A DNA stretch of 64,000 nt from CAYMZZ01 sp964395095 (GCA_964395095.1 CAYMZZ010000010.1:124001-188000); one strand, 5' to 3'; counted from the first letter of the stretch, positions 16,733 through 24,786 are shown. The notes: generated by a model from the letters alone, not told the origin. Translations and numbers: made by a program.

Positions 16733-16788
16733 GAGGGTAAGGCTTCTGTACCATTCAGAAGACGCTACGAATCCCGGTCGCTACCCTC
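16733..16788 (+). ncRNA. Candidate structured leader RNA upstream of phoH
   Basis: The predicted 5' UTR can close an outer stem GAGGGTA (16733-16739) with TACCCTC (16782-16788), enclosing an inner hairpin CTTCTG (16743-16748) with CAGAAG (16756-16761). The 3' part GAATCCCGGTCGCTACCCTC resembles the T-arm and acceptor end of a tRNA, but no anticodon arm is present. It starts where transcription from the TATATTTG element would begin. No known riboswitch class was recognised. Confidence 0.45.
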
Positions 16789-16821
16789 CGCCGGTTTGTG
16801 TAAGCATTAAACTAATCCGAA

Positions 16822-17838
16822 TTGACTGAAACGATTATCAACCTCGAGACAGTTAACCCCATTGAGTTCTTCGGCGTTAATAATGGCAAATTAGACATCC
16901 TCAAAAAAAAGTTCCCCTTACTGAAGATTCTGTCGCGCGGCACCCAGATTAAATTAAGTGGCTCACCGGAGCAAATTGAAAATGCCCGGGAAAAAATTGA
17001 GCTGATTGTGTCGTACCTGGAAAGGAACGGCCACATGAGCGAAAATTATTTTGAGCAGGTATTGGGTGGCGACGATGCGGAAACCGTAGATCATTTTGTG
17101 GAACGTAATCCCAACGAAGTGTTGGTATTTGGTCCCAATGGTAAATCGGTAAGGGCCCGCACGGCCAATCAGAAGAAGCTCGTGGAAGTAGCTGAGCGCA
17201 ACGATATCGTATTTGCCATAGGACCGGCCGGTACAGGTAAAACCTATACAGCGGTGGCATTGGCCGTACGTGCGCTGAAAAACAAACAGGTAAAAAAGAT
17301 CATCCTTACGCGTCCTGCCGTGGAAGCCGGCGAAAGCCTGGGCTTTTTGCCGGGCGACCTGAAGGAGAAGATTGATCCCTATCTGCGTCCTCTTTACGAT
17401 GCGTTGGATGATATGATTCCCGCCGACAAGCTGGGCTATTATATGACCACACGCACCATCGAGATCGCGCCACTGGCCTATATGCGGGGACGTACACTCG
17501 ACAATGCCTTTATTATTCTCGATGAGGCGCAGAACTCAACCGATTTGCAATTGAAGATGTTTCTCACCCGCATAGGCGCCAACGCCAAAGCCATTATTAC
17601 GGGCGATATGACCCAGGTGGATCTCCCCCGCAATCAGAAGAGCGGGCTGGCCACCGCCGTGCGCATACTCCGCAATATCGACGGCATTGCGCATATAGAA
17701 CTGGATGAGGAAGATGTGGTCAGGCACCGGCTGGTGAAGCATATCCTGAGGGCCTATACCCGGGAGCATGAAAAGGATCATCCGGAAGAAGCCGGCAAAC
17801 CCATTGCCATTAGCAAAAGGGAAAAACCCAAGGAATAA
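16822..17838 (+). CDS. phoH: PhoH family ATPase
   Basis: Cytosolic P-loop ATPase of about 338 residues, of the PhoH/YbeZ type linked in other bacteria to RNA metabolism and the YbeY endonuclease. Residues about 1-75 form a small KH-like RNA-binding domain (IKLSGSPEQIENAREKIELI). The PhoH core holds Walker A GPAGTGKT near residue 134, LTRPAVEAGESLGFLPGDL, and Walker B FIILDEAQ. The start is a TTG at 16822; no ATG occurs in frame before residue 75, which would cut the N-domain. It has its own promoter and a structured leader. Confidence 0.93.
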   Translation: MTETIINLETVNPIEFFGVNNGKLDILKKKFPLLKILSRGTQIKLSGSPEQIENAREKIELIVSYLERNGHMSENYFEQVLGGDDAETVDHFVERNPNEVLVFGPNGKSVRARTANQKKLVEVAERNDIVFAIGPAGTGKTYTAVALAVRALKNKQVKKIILTRPAVEAGESLGFLPGDLKEKIDPYLRPLYDALDDMIPADKLGYYMTTRTIEIAPLAYMRGRTLDNAFIILDEAQNSTDLQLKMFLTRIGANAKAIITGDMTQVDLPRNQKSGLATAVRILRNIDGIAHIELDEEDVVRHRLVKHILRAYTREHEKDHPEEAGKPIAISKREKPKE

Positions 17839-17866
17839 AGCGCATAAGATTTAGTACTTTGCAGGA

Positions 17867-18286
17867 ATGAAACAGTACCTCTCTCTTTCATTCCTGCTTT
17901 TTTTTGCCTGGGCCTGCAAAAATGACGACAAGCTGGACAAGCAGGCGGAAAATGATATTGATGCCGCCCGCAGCTTTATTCAATGCGCACTCAATGGCGA
18001 TTTTGAAAAAGCCAAAAACTACATGCTGCAGGATTCATTGAACCTGGAAGACCTGCAAACGGCCATACGACTCAATCAACGGCTTACGCCGGATGAAAAG
18101 AAAAAATACCGCGAAGCCAGTATCCGCATTCATGAACGACGTGCCCTGAACGACAGTGCCAGCATCATCAGTTATTCCAATAGCTACCGGCAACGGAAGG
18201 ATTCTCTTTTGCTGGTTAAGGTGGATGATCGCTGGCTGGTGGATTTCAAGTATATTTTCCATCACAAAACAGATAGCCTGCCATGA
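17867..18286 (+). CDS. Small lipoprotein, DUF4878/NTF2-like
   Basis: A 139-residue lipoprotein with signal MKQYLSLSFLLFFAWAC (lipobox AWAC). The mature part resembles NTF2-like DUF4878 proteins: AARSFIQCALNGDFEKAKNY near the start and DSLLLVKVDDRWLVDFKYIF at the end. That fold usually makes a small ligand- or protein-binding cone. The sequence TTAGTACTTTGC lies immediately before the ATG, so a short-leader promoter is possible. It overlaps the crcB start by four bases (ATGA), implying coupled translation, yet a link to fluoride is only inference. Confidence 0.8.
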   Translation: MKQYLSLSFLLFFAWACKNDDKLDKQAENDIDAARSFIQCALNGDFEKAKNYMLQDSLNLEDLQTAIRLNQRLTPDEKKKYREASIRIHERRALNDSASIISYSNSYRQRKDSLLLVKVDDRWLVDFKYIFHHKTDSLP

Positions 18287-18654
18287 TGCAAGCCCTGATT
18301 TGGGTAGGGTTGGGAGGTGCTATCGGATCCGCGGGTCGTTTCCTCTGCCACCGAATGATAAGCCAGTGGATACCGCATGCGTTTCCCTTCGGAACCTTTG
18401 CCGTAAACATCATCGGTTGCTTCCTCATCGGGCTGATCTTTTCGTGGAATGAGCGAGGCGAAGGATTCTCAGAAAATACCCGCCTGTTCCTGATGACAGG
18501 CATTTGCGGGGGCTTCACCACTTTTTCAGCCTTTACCCTGGAAAGCATGGGACTACTCCGCGACAACAAATGGGGGCTCTTTTTGGCCTATGTAGCCGGT
18601 TCGGTGCTGCTGGGATTAGTAGCAACGATGGTGGGTTTAAAGTTTAAAGTTTAA
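18283..18654 (+). CDS. crcB: Fluoride channel CrcB/Fluc
   Basis: Inner-membrane fluoride exporter subunit of 123 residues and four helices, working as an antiparallel dimer. Family features are GGAIGSAGRFLCHR in helix 1, PFGTFAVNIIGCFLIG in helix 2 (with the conserved Asn), and GGFTTFSAFTLE in helix 3, which includes the Phe/Thr/Ser residues lining the pore. Start ATG overlaps the previous stop. The last residues LKFKV and the TAA stop lie inside a heptamer repeat (GTTTAAA units), so the true ancestral C-terminus may have been altered by the repeat. I saw no fluoride riboswitch upstream. Confidence 0.95.
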   Translation: MMQALIWVGLGGAIGSAGRFLCHRMISQWIPHAFPFGTFAVNIIGCFLIGLIFSWNERGEGFSENTRLFLMTGICGGFTTFSAFTLESMGLLRDNKWGLFLAYVAGSVLLGLVATMVGLKFKV

Positions 18655-18822
18655 AGTTTAAGGTTTAAGGTTTAAAGGATTTGGAAATTTGAGGATTTGG
18701 GGATTTGGGGATTTGTATTTCGAATCATTTAAAATAAGAATTATTCCATACCTCAACTATTAAACCCTAAACCTTAAACTTTAAACAAAAAACAACGTAC
18801 AACCTAAAACGTATAACGTATA
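18635..18822. repeat. Heptamer inverted repeat between crcB and ppa
   Basis: Left arm 18649-18675 and right arm 18760-18786 are complementary at 26 of 27 positions (GTTTAAAG/GGTTTAA units), spacer 84 bases, close to the 82 bases seen at 501-656. The spacer holds an octamer array of GGGGATTT (18676-18715). After the right arm a second heptamer set (CGTACAA, CCTAAAA, CGTATAA) runs up to the ppa start codon. The left arm covers the crcB stop. Confidence 0.88.
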
Positions 18823-18827
18823 ACATT

Positions 18828-19370
18828 ATGCTTACAGTACACCATCCCTGGCACGGTGTTGATCCTGGTGAAGGCGCTCCTGCCCGCGTAAATGCCCTGA
18901 TTGAAATTCCCCAGGGCTCACGTGCCAAATATGAAGTAGATAAAGATAGTGGATTGCTCAGGCTCGACAGGGTGATCTACTCTTCTTTCCACTACCCGGT
19001 AAACTATGGTTTTATTCCGCAAACACTGGGTGAGGACAATGACCCGTTGGATATACTGGTCCTCTGCTCCCAATCCATACATCCGCTTTGCCTGCTGGAT
19101 GCCAATGTGATCGGGAATATGCAGATGATCGACAGTGGGCAGATGGACGATAAGATCATTGCCGTGGCCGCCAAAGATCCTTCGGTTAATCACTATACAA
19201 GCATTGAAGACCTGCCCCAGCATTTTCTGCTTGAGTTGCGTAATTTCTTTGAACAGTATAAGGTGCTGGAAAATAAAAAAGTGGCGATTGATAATTTCCA
19301 GGACAAGGCTACGGCCTGTGAAATTATCAATGATGCGATACGGAACTACCGGGAGCAATTCTCGAAATAA
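18828..19370 (+). CDS. ppa: Inorganic pyrophosphatase (family I)
   Basis: Soluble Mg-dependent enzyme hydrolysing pyrophosphate, 180 residues. The metal cluster is visible as EDNDPLDILVL, with further conserved parts SRAKYEVDKDSGLLRLDR, YPVNYGFIPQT and a KIIAVAAKDP-type segment (Asp ligands). This is the standard length for bacterial soluble PPases. The next gene starts three bases after the stop, suggesting an operon of ppa, a TSUP half-transporter and an unknown secreted protein. The start codon follows directly on a heptamer repeat. Confidence 0.97.
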   Translation: MLTVHHPWHGVDPGEGAPARVNALIEIPQGSRAKYEVDKDSGLLRLDRVIYSSFHYPVNYGFIPQTLGEDNDPLDILVLCSQSIHPLCLLDANVIGNMQMIDSGQMDDKIIAVAAKDPSVNHYTSIEDLPQHFLLELRNFFEQYKVLENKKVAIDNFQDKATACEIINDAIRNYREQFSK

Positions 19371-19373
19371 TTT

Positions 19374-19814
19374 ATGAAACGGCAAGAACCATTATCTATG
19401 ACAAGTACATTGCTGATCACCCTCCTGCTGATCGGTTTATCTGCCGGCGTATTGTCGGGTCTCGTTGGTGTCGGTGGCGGCATTATCCTGGTGCCCGCAT
19501 TGGTTTTCTTCCTGCATTATACGCAACACCAGGCACAGGGCACTTCGCTCGGTGTACTCACATTCCCGGTGGTGATCCTCGGTTTTCTGCACTATTATCA
19601 TTCCTCGAAGGATGGTGCCGCTCCTATCGATATGAAGGTGATTGGCGTGCTGGCCATCAGTTTTTTTGCTGGCAGTTATTTTGGGAGCGCATTGGCGCTG
19701 AAAATCAACCAGGAAATGTTAAAAAAAATATTTGCGATCATTTTGTTGTTTTCTGCGTTTAAATTGCTGGCCTGGGACCAGGCCCTGTTGCGTTGGATAA
19801 AAAACCTTTTCTGA
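19374..19814 (+). CDS. TauE/SafE (TSUP) family half-size transporter
   Basis: Inner-membrane protein of 146 residues (or 138 from the ATG at 19398). Four helices are expected. The glycine-rich GVLSGLVGVGGGIILVPAL segment near residues 22-40 is the TSUP family signature. Full-size members have about 250 residues and two such halves; this one is a single half that must dimerise or pair with another half elsewhere. Members move sulfite, sulfoacetate or other anions; the substrate here is unknown. It sits three bases after ppa and two bases before the next gene. Confidence 0.88.
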   Translation: MKRQEPLSMTSTLLITLLLIGLSAGVLSGLVGVGGGIILVPALVFFLHYTQHQAQGTSLGVLTFPVVILGFLHYYHSSKDGAAPIDMKVIGVLAISFFAGSYFGSALALKINQEMLKKIFAIILLFSAFKLLAWDQALLRWIKNLF

Positions 19815-19815
19815 T

Positions 19816-20454
19816 ATGATTCGATGGCTACTGCTATTGCTGGCAATCTCCGTTTGGCAACCATCCACCACGATGGGGCAACAGCAGTTGCTCGATTTCA
19901 CGGAGCTTTATTATCGCACCAACCCTTTTACTACCAGTATGCGGGGCTTTTTGGAAAAAATCACTTTCGACCCGCAGATTCTGGATAAGAAAATTCAACG
20001 ACGTACACGCGACCAACTCTATAGCTTTTCGGGCAGGTACAGTAAATACAATAAATTTTTCTTTCGGGCCGATAGCGTGAAAGTGATCCTGATGGAATTA
20101 CCGGTACCCTTTGCGGATGACCTGCAAAAACAGGATACCATCCTGCTCTACCAGATCAGCGCTTATGCGCCCGTCGGCGAAAAGGGGAAAAAAGATGTGG
20201 TGAAGGAATGGGAAAAGATCAAAAGAGTGTGGGCCAAAAAATTCTTTGACCAGGACCAGGAAGATGTTGTGAAAGACAATGTCACCACCGGACAGTACCT
20301 GCACCTGTTTCTGCCATTATTCACCTTAAGCCCGCTGACCGTGGGTTGGACCACCGTTTCGGGTCCCGACAGGGCGGTGTTGACGATCACCCTTCGGCTG
20401 AAGCAGGACCAGGATTATTTAACCCTGCCAGGTTCGCTTAATGACTCGCAGTGA
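19816..20454 (+). CDS. Unknown secreted protein
   Basis: A 212-residue protein with a signal peptide (MIRWLLLLLAISVWQPSTTM, then GQ) and no recognised domain. The mature part is mixed alpha/beta with KTYSxxx-like basic patches (KKIQRRTRDQLYSFSGRYSK, KKDVVKEWEKIKRVWAKKFF) and a Gly/Thr strand region near the end. It begins two bases after the TSUP gene and is probably the last gene of the ppa operon. Its 3' end overlaps the convergent NlpC/P60 gene by 36 bases, so the last dozen codons are read on both strands. Confidence 0.72.
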   Translation: MIRWLLLLLAISVWQPSTTMGQQQLLDFTELYYRTNPFTTSMRGFLEKITFDPQILDKKIQRRTRDQLYSFSGRYSKYNKFFFRADSVKVILMELPVPFADDLQKQDTILLYQISAYAPVGEKGKKDVVKEWEKIKRVWAKKFFDQDQEDVVKDNVTTGQYLHLFLPLFTLSPLTVGWTTVSGPDRAVLTITLRLKQDQDYLTLPGSLNDSQ

Positions 20455-21192
20455 GTGGGTCCTTTTGCCCGTTTCCGAATGAATAATCCCTTTCTTATCG
20501 ATCGTATCGATCCTTACACGACCAGCCGCATGAATGATTTGCTCGGGTGAAAGCAGGATACCCACGTGCACAATTTCATCCTTATCATCAAAAAAAGCGA
20601 GGTCTCCCGTTTGCGCATGACGCAGCTTATCCACCGTTTTTCCCTCCTGCGCCTGCTGCCAGGCATCTCTTGGCAGGTCGAATCCCAGCATGCGGAATAC
20701 GATTTGTACAAATCCACTGCAATCCACCCCCATCATGGTGCGGCCACCCCAGCAATAGGGTGCGTTGAGCCACGACAAGGCGATGGCACGCAAAGCATCG
20801 GCACTATATTCTTCAGCGGGTCTTTTTATAACCTGCCCCTCCCATTGATAACTGATAGAACCCAGCCTGCCCTCCTTACCACTTAATTGCGGCAGATAAG
20901 AAGCAGCCGGAATCCACATCGGTTGCCCATCCAGAAGGATCCGGTTAAACGCATCGGCCGCCAGGAACTCCACCGGCCGGCGCGCCTCTTCCTCCCCCAC
21001 TTGTTCCAGCATATGGCCGGTAAGCCAGCCCTCATACTGATCATGCAGTCCGCAAACCTTAAACCAGTTTCCCTTCTTTTCCTTGAGTATCCTTACAGGT
21101 TCCCCAAACAATAACTGGTTGACCATTTCGGCCTGGTGTCGCGCTTTGCGACGAACGGGCGCCGCAGGCACCCTGATAAAGGCATAAGCCAT
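20419..21192 (-). CDS. NlpC/P60 cell-wall hydrolase with SH3 domain
   Basis: C40 peptidase of 257 residues, expected to cut peptidoglycan stem peptides (often between D-Glu and DAP). An N-terminal bacterial SH3 domain covers about 1-65 (VNQLLFGEPVRILKEKKGNW), a second SH3-like region follows, and the NlpC/P60 domain spans about 130-255. The catalytic set is Cys158 in GVDCSGF, His209 in VHVGI and His221 in IIHAAGR. There is no signal peptide, so it may act in recycling of cell-wall peptides in the cytosol, like the B. cereus YkfC type. Overlaps the neighbouring convergent gene by 36 bases. Confidence 0.93.
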   Translation of the reverse strand: MAYAFIRVPAAPVRRKARHQAEMVNQLLFGEPVRILKEKKGNWFKVCGLHDQYEGWLTGHMLEQVGEEEARRPVEFLAADAFNRILLDGQPMWIPAASYLPQLSGKEGRLGSISYQWEGQVIKRPAEEYSADALRAIALSWLNAPYCWGGRTMMGVDCSGFVQIVFRMLGFDLPRDAWQQAQEGKTVDKLRHAQTGDLAFFDDKDEIVHVGILLSPEQIIHAAGRVRIDTIDKKGIIHSETGKRTHSLRVIKRTWQG

Positions 21193-21299
21193 GCAAAAAA
21201 TTTTTCGAAATTATTTAAACTAAGGCGAAATCTTTGTTATGAAATTGTATCATTCTGGCATCTAAGCTATGTCCATCCGAATCAAAATAGCTATTTTCA

Positions 21300-21884
21300 T
21301 TGGCGATCGTGGATAAATACAAACAGAAAACTGACCAGGAACTGCTGGACCATTACCGGACCGACGGCAATACCGAATGGCTGGGCATACTGCTGCAACG
21401 CTATACGCTGCTGCTTTTCGGTGTTTGCATGAAGTATTTGAAAGATGAGGACGAGGCCAAGGACGCGGTGCAGCAGATATTCCTGAAAGTGATACAGGAA
21501 TTGGGCAAGTATGAAGTCACGTTTTTTAAGTCGTGGTTATACATGGTGAGCAAGAATTTTTGCCTGATGCGGCTGCGCGAAAAACAAAGGATCCAGTCGG
21601 GTGCGCTGAATGAAGAATTGATTGCCACGCCTCAGGAGGAAACCGATATCCGGCAACTGGAGCAGAACGACCATACCCTGGAACTGCTGCAACAGGGGCT
21701 AAAGGAACTCAATAGCGAGCAACAACAATGTGTAACTTTGTTTTACCTGGAAAAGAAAAGCTACCAGGAAATAAGTGATCAAACCGGTTATAACTTTATG
21801 CAGGTGAAAAGTTATATCCAAAACGGCAAAAGAAACCTGCGCATTTGGGTGGAGAAAAAACTGAAAGAAGCCAATTCGCCATAG
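21300..21884 (+). CDS. ECF-type RNA polymerase sigma factor
   Basis: A sigma-70 family factor of about 194 residues. Region 2 covers about 20-95 (YTLLLFGVCMKYLKDEDEAK, DAVQQIFLKVIQEL) and region 4 about 125-185 with the helix-turn-helix EKKSYQEISDQTGYNFMQVK. The start is not an ATG: TTG at 21300 or GTG at 21309 are the candidates. Three bases after the stop lies a small single-helix membrane protein, the usual position for the regulator of an ECF factor. Target genes cannot be told from sequence. Confidence 0.9.
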   Translation: MAIVDKYKQKTDQELLDHYRTDGNTEWLGILLQRYTLLLFGVCMKYLKDEDEAKDAVQQIFLKVIQELGKYEVTFFKSWLYMVSKNFCLMRLREKQRIQSGALNEELIATPQEETDIRQLEQNDHTLELLQQGLKELNSEQQQCVTLFYLEKKSYQEISDQTGYNFMQVKSYIQNGKRNLRIWVEKKLKEANSP

Positions 21885-21887
21885 GCC

Positions 21888-22247
21888 ATGCAGGAAAAGC
21901 TGAAAGACATACTATCCCATCTTTCCCAGGAAATAGACCAGGAAACGCTGTTGCAATACCTGCAGGGCCAGCTTACGCCTGAAAAAAAGCACGAACTGGA
22001 GAAGCAACTGGTTGATAATCCTTTTGCCAGCGATGCCCTCGAAGGTTTGAGCCAGGTTCGCGATAAGCGGCATATTCAATTTATGATTGAAATGCTGAAC
22101 CGCGATCTCAAAAAGAAAACCGAAAAGCGAAAAAAAAGAAGGGAGAAACTGCGGATACCCGATCAATCGCCGCTCCTTATCGCCATCATCATTTTCCTGC
22201 TGCTGATCGTCATCAGCTTTATCATCATTTACCGCATGCGCGGCTGA
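21888..22247 (+). CDS. Single-helix membrane protein, likely partner of the ECF sigma factor
   Basis: A 119-residue protein with a cytosolic part of about 90 residues, a very basic stretch KKKTEKRKKRREKLR, and one helix near residues 95-115 ending in RMRG. The opening LSHLSQEIDQETLLQYLQGQLTPEKKHELEKQ resembles the N-terminus of zinc-less anti-sigma proteins in Bacteroidota (DETLLxYLxGxLxPExxxxLE). It directly follows the sigma gene (three-base gap). An anti-sigma role is an inference from this motif and the position; no ZAS His/Cys cluster is present. Confidence 0.75.
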   Translation: MQEKLKDILSHLSQEIDQETLLQYLQGQLTPEKKHELEKQLVDNPFASDALEGLSQVRDKRHIQFMIEMLNRDLKKKTEKRKKRREKLRIPDQSPLLIAIIIFLLLIVISFIIIYRMRG

Positions 22248-22252
22248 GGCAA

Positions 22253-22738
22253 CTAATAGTTTTGCTTCCCTTCCAAAGCGCGCCATTCCTCAAATACGGC
22301 TTTTGCCTCCGGCATGGCTATTTGGATGAAGGGAATCCTTCTCTCCGCGGGAGCCCTGTTGAGCTCTTCATAAATAAACGCATCATCAAACTGAATGGCC
22401 GCAGCATCTTTATGGGTGTTGGCAAAAACAACACGACGCGGCCTGGCCCAATAGATGGCACCCAGGCACATGGGACAGGGTTCGCAACTGGCATAGATAT
22501 CACAATCATCCAACTGCCAGCTTTGCAGCCGGCCGCAGGCATCGCGTATGGCCACCACCTCGGCATGCGCTGTAGGGTCGTTGGTGGAGGTCACCCGGTT
22601 ATATCCCTCGCCCACTACCTGCCCATCCCTTACAATTACACACCCAAAAGGGCCGCCCTGACCTTCATGCATCCCCTTGCGCGATAGCTCAATGGCCATC
22701 CGCAAAAAGCGATGATCCCGCGCCTGATCTGTTTCCAT
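22253..22738 (-). CDS. guaD: Guanine deaminase (CDA-fold)
   Basis: Cytosolic zinc deaminase of 161 residues. The zinc site is HAE (His58, Glu60 as the proton shuttle) and PCPMC (Cys88, Cys91). It shares the TSNDPTAHAEVVAIR, LDDC and CEPCPMCLGAIYWARP segments and the C-terminal YEELNRxPAERRIPF region with the B. subtilis GuaD type, which has a domain-swapped dimer and makes xanthine from guanine. A TadA role is less likely since the C-terminal part fits GuaD. It is convergent with the sigma/partner pair, six bases apart. Confidence 0.88.
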   Translation of the reverse strand: METDQARDHRFLRMAIELSRKGMHEGQGGPFGCVIVRDGQVVGEGYNRVTSTNDPTAHAEVVAIRDACGRLQSWQLDDCDIYASCEPCPMCLGAIYWARPRRVVFANTHKDAAAIQFDDAFIYEELNRAPAERRIPFIQIAMPEAKAVFEEWRALEGKQNY

Positions 22739-22760
22739 AATTGAAAAATTGACTGATTTC

Positions 22761-22797
22761 TGTGGATAAATCCGGGTTTATGCACCGGTTATACACG
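22761..22797. promoter_or_regulatory. Cluster of three DnaA-box-like sites
   Basis: In the 124-base divergent gap between guaD and the next gene: TGTGGATAA (22761-22769, a perfect reverse TTATCCACA), TTATGCACC (22778-22786) and TTATACACG (22789-22797). The last two match TTATNCACA at eight of nine positions. All three share the TTATNCAC core within 37 bp and an AT-rich stretch follows (22812-22850). Could be part of oriC or a DnaA-controlled promoter. Confidence 0.5.
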
Positions 22798-22904
22798 ATC
22801 TGTATCTACAATATGAACTTACCATTAAATTTAAGTTAAGTTACCAGATTCTGAAGCATTGGATGTACCTTTTTCGCCCGGTTAAGGGTATAAATTTCAT
22901 CATT

Positions 22905-23402
22905 ATGAAATGGGAAAAACTCACTTCCTCTATTGGCCATTCCGCCTATGCTTTATGGAACAACGGCCGTAAACTGGTTACGCTGGTATTTAACCCGAGT
23001 TCCAATGCCGCGCGCATCGAAAGTGATGCGGAGCGCCGGGTATTCCTGATTCGCAAGGAAGGATTCTTGAAGAACCGTACGGTTTTGCGTAACGAATATG
23101 GTGTGCGGATTGGTTGCGCCGGTTTTGAGAACAACCGAAATTTCATTGAGCTCGACAATCAGCGTTTTTTCTACGAACTCTCCAATTCCCATGCGTCGCC
23201 CTCCCTGGCCATTTATAGCGAGCAGCAGCAGGATGAACCCCTGGCCATTTGTGAACTGGACGGTCAGGAGAAAAACTGGATCAAAGAATTGAAAGCGCAT
23301 AAGCCCTCTGGTACACAAACCCAGTACAGCCTTTTAATGGCTTTATGCTGGTACCTGTTGCCCCTGGTAAAAGATGAAAGGGTGAGTCTGCATTTAGCCT
23401 GA
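22905..23402 (+). CDS. Uncharacterised protein, possibly LURP/tubby-like fold
   Basis: About 165 residues when started at the ATG 22905 (MKWEKLTSSIGHSAYALWNN); an upstream ATG at 22863 would add 14 poorly conserved-looking residues. The body is a series of short beta strands with a pattern of self-contained hairpins (YALWNNGRKLVTLVFNPS, RRVFLIRKEGFLKNRTVLRN) ending in a hydrophobic helix (LLMALCWYLLPLV). The strand-hairpin rhythm recalls LURP-one/tubby C-terminal-like proteins, but I cannot confirm this. No signal peptide. Divergent from guaD, convergent with the Mur ligase. Confidence 0.6.
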   Translation: MKWEKLTSSIGHSAYALWNNGRKLVTLVFNPSSNAARIESDAERRVFLIRKEGFLKNRTVLRNEYGVRIGCAGFENNRNFIELDNQRFFYELSNSHASPSLAIYSEQQQDEPLAICELDGQEKNWIKELKAHKPSGTQTQYSLLMALCWYLLPLVKDERVSLHLA

Positions 23403-23406
23403 TCCC

Positions 23407-24786
23407 TTATTCCGGTAGCTGTCGCCAGCATTCAGCCGCAAATTCTTCCAGCGAAGGATCTCTTGCGCCCATCAGAAGCAACACACAGTTGTCCGTCAGG
23501 TGAGGTATTAGTTGCTCCATCAGGTCGCGACGATTGGCCACAAAGTATGCATGTGCATTTTTCTCCTTCAGATCACTGATCAGGTCGCCGGCACTGATAT
23601 CTTTCTGAGCTGTTCCTCCTGCATAAAAAATTTCACTCATCCAGATTTCATCATCCGGCCGCAAAGCCGCACTAATCTCTTCCACAAAATCATTCCGAAG
23701 AAATTTGGTGGGACCATAGCCATGGGGTTGAAACCACGCGATCAATTTGGGCGCAATGGGCTGACAGGCCCGGATAGCCGCCGCACATTTTACGGGATTA
23801 TGCGCAAAATCATCAATCAACCACACTCCCCGCTTCCGGCCAAGCAGTTGATTACGGCGATAGATACCTTCATAGGACGATAAGGCGCCGGCAGCTTGCG
23901 CAGGCGACACGCCCGCATAAGCAGCCGCGGCCGTGGCAGCCAGGGCATTTTCCATATTATGCGCCCCCAGCAGGGGTATGTCGAATGCAACATCATTCAC
24001 CTTAAACCGTATGCGCATGCCCTCCTGTGTAAAATCAGCGGCTTCGTATCCCGCACCGGAGCCCTTTAGTCCAAAATCCTTTTTTGGATCCGTTGATAGA
24101 GAAGCCGCCAACGGATGCGACCGGTTCACTATAAATTGATTTGCGTTACGCTGGAACTGGCCAAATACATCCATCAGCACATCCAGTTCCTTATGGTCGC
24201 GATCCACATTGAGCAATACGCCCAGTTCCGGTTTATACTGCACGATTGATCCATCACTCTCATCGGCCTCAATCACCAGCCATTCCGATTTACCCGTCCA
24301 GGCATTGCCAATCAGGCCATTCCTGATCAGCCTTACCAGTCCCGCTCCGCTAATGATGCCCGCATCCACACCTGCTGCCTGCAGGATATCGAAGAGCATG
24401 GCGCTGCAGGTACTCTTGCCACTGGTGCCACCAATCGCGATCGTTTTTCTGCTCGCCGCAATCAGGGCCAGCATTTCGGCGCGGTGAATGATGGGTAGAT
24501 TCATCGATTTCGCCTGCTGCACTTCAGGCACCGTGTCTTCCACGGCGGTGCTGACCACCACCAGGTCGGTATGCGCATCAATGCCCCCGCCATTCTGGGC
24601 AAAGCAGCGGATGCCGGCATGTTCCAGCTTTTCCTTTATGCTATTGTGCTCACCTTCCCTGAAAAAACGATCGCTTCCGGCCACCTGCTTGCCCAGGCCT
24701 TGCAGGTATTGCGCAATCGCGCTCATCCCCGCTCCGGCCACGCCAATAAAGAAGGGCCGTTGAAATGAATCAATGGATGAAATCAT
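23407..24786 (-). CDS. Divergent MurC-like Mur ligase
   Basis: About 459 residues from ATG 24786; a longer frame upstream lacks Mur-like sequence. Domain 1 has the Rossmann start FFIGVAGAGMSAIAQYL. Domain 2 has the P-loop IGGTSGKSTC, where canonical MurC has GTHGKT, and EADESDGSI with NVDRDHKE. Domain 3 has DDFAHNP and QPHGYGPTKFLR, where MurC has DDYGHHP-like and QPHRYTRT motifs. The fold is that of a UDP-MurNAc:amino acid ligase, but several signature residues differ, so it may be a paralogue with another substrate such as a recycling intermediate. Divergent from a glycosyltransferase gene 152 bases away. Confidence 0.83.
   Translation of the reverse strand: MISSIDSFQRPFFIGVAGAGMSAIAQYLQGLGKQVAGSDRFFREGEHNSIKEKLEHAGIRCFAQNGGGIDAHTDLVVVSTAVEDTVPEVQQAKSMNLPIIHRAEMLALIAASRKTIAIGGTSGKSTCSAMLFDILQAAGVDAGIISGAGLVRLIRNGLIGNAWTGKSEWLVIEADESDGSIVQYKPELGVLLNVDRDHKELDVLMDVFGQFQRNANQFIVNRSHPLAASLSTDPKKDFGLKGSGAGYEAADFTQEGMRIRFKVNDVAFDIPLLGAHNMENALAATAAAAYAGVSPAQAAGALSSYEGIYRRNQLLGRKRGVWLIDDFAHNPVKCAAAIRACQPIAPKLIAWFQPHGYGPTKFLRNDFVEEISAALRPDDEIWMSEIFYAGGTAQKDISAGDLISDLKEKNAHAYFVANRRDLMEQLIPHLTDNCVLLLMGARDPSLEEFAAECWRQLPE

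Noticed and set aside
16733..16800. tRNA gene before phoH
   Set aside because: The 3' part looks like a T-arm and acceptor end, but there is no D-arm or anticodon arm of proper size and no CCA-like end.
18200..18283. Fluoride riboswitch before crcB
   Set aside because: crcB starts inside the previous gene's stop codon, leaving no room for the aptamer, and no aptamer-like sequence lies before the lipoprotein gene.
22253..22738. TadA tRNA adenosine deaminase
   Set aside because: The C-terminal region and DPTAHAEVVAIR context fit the GuaD type better than TadA.
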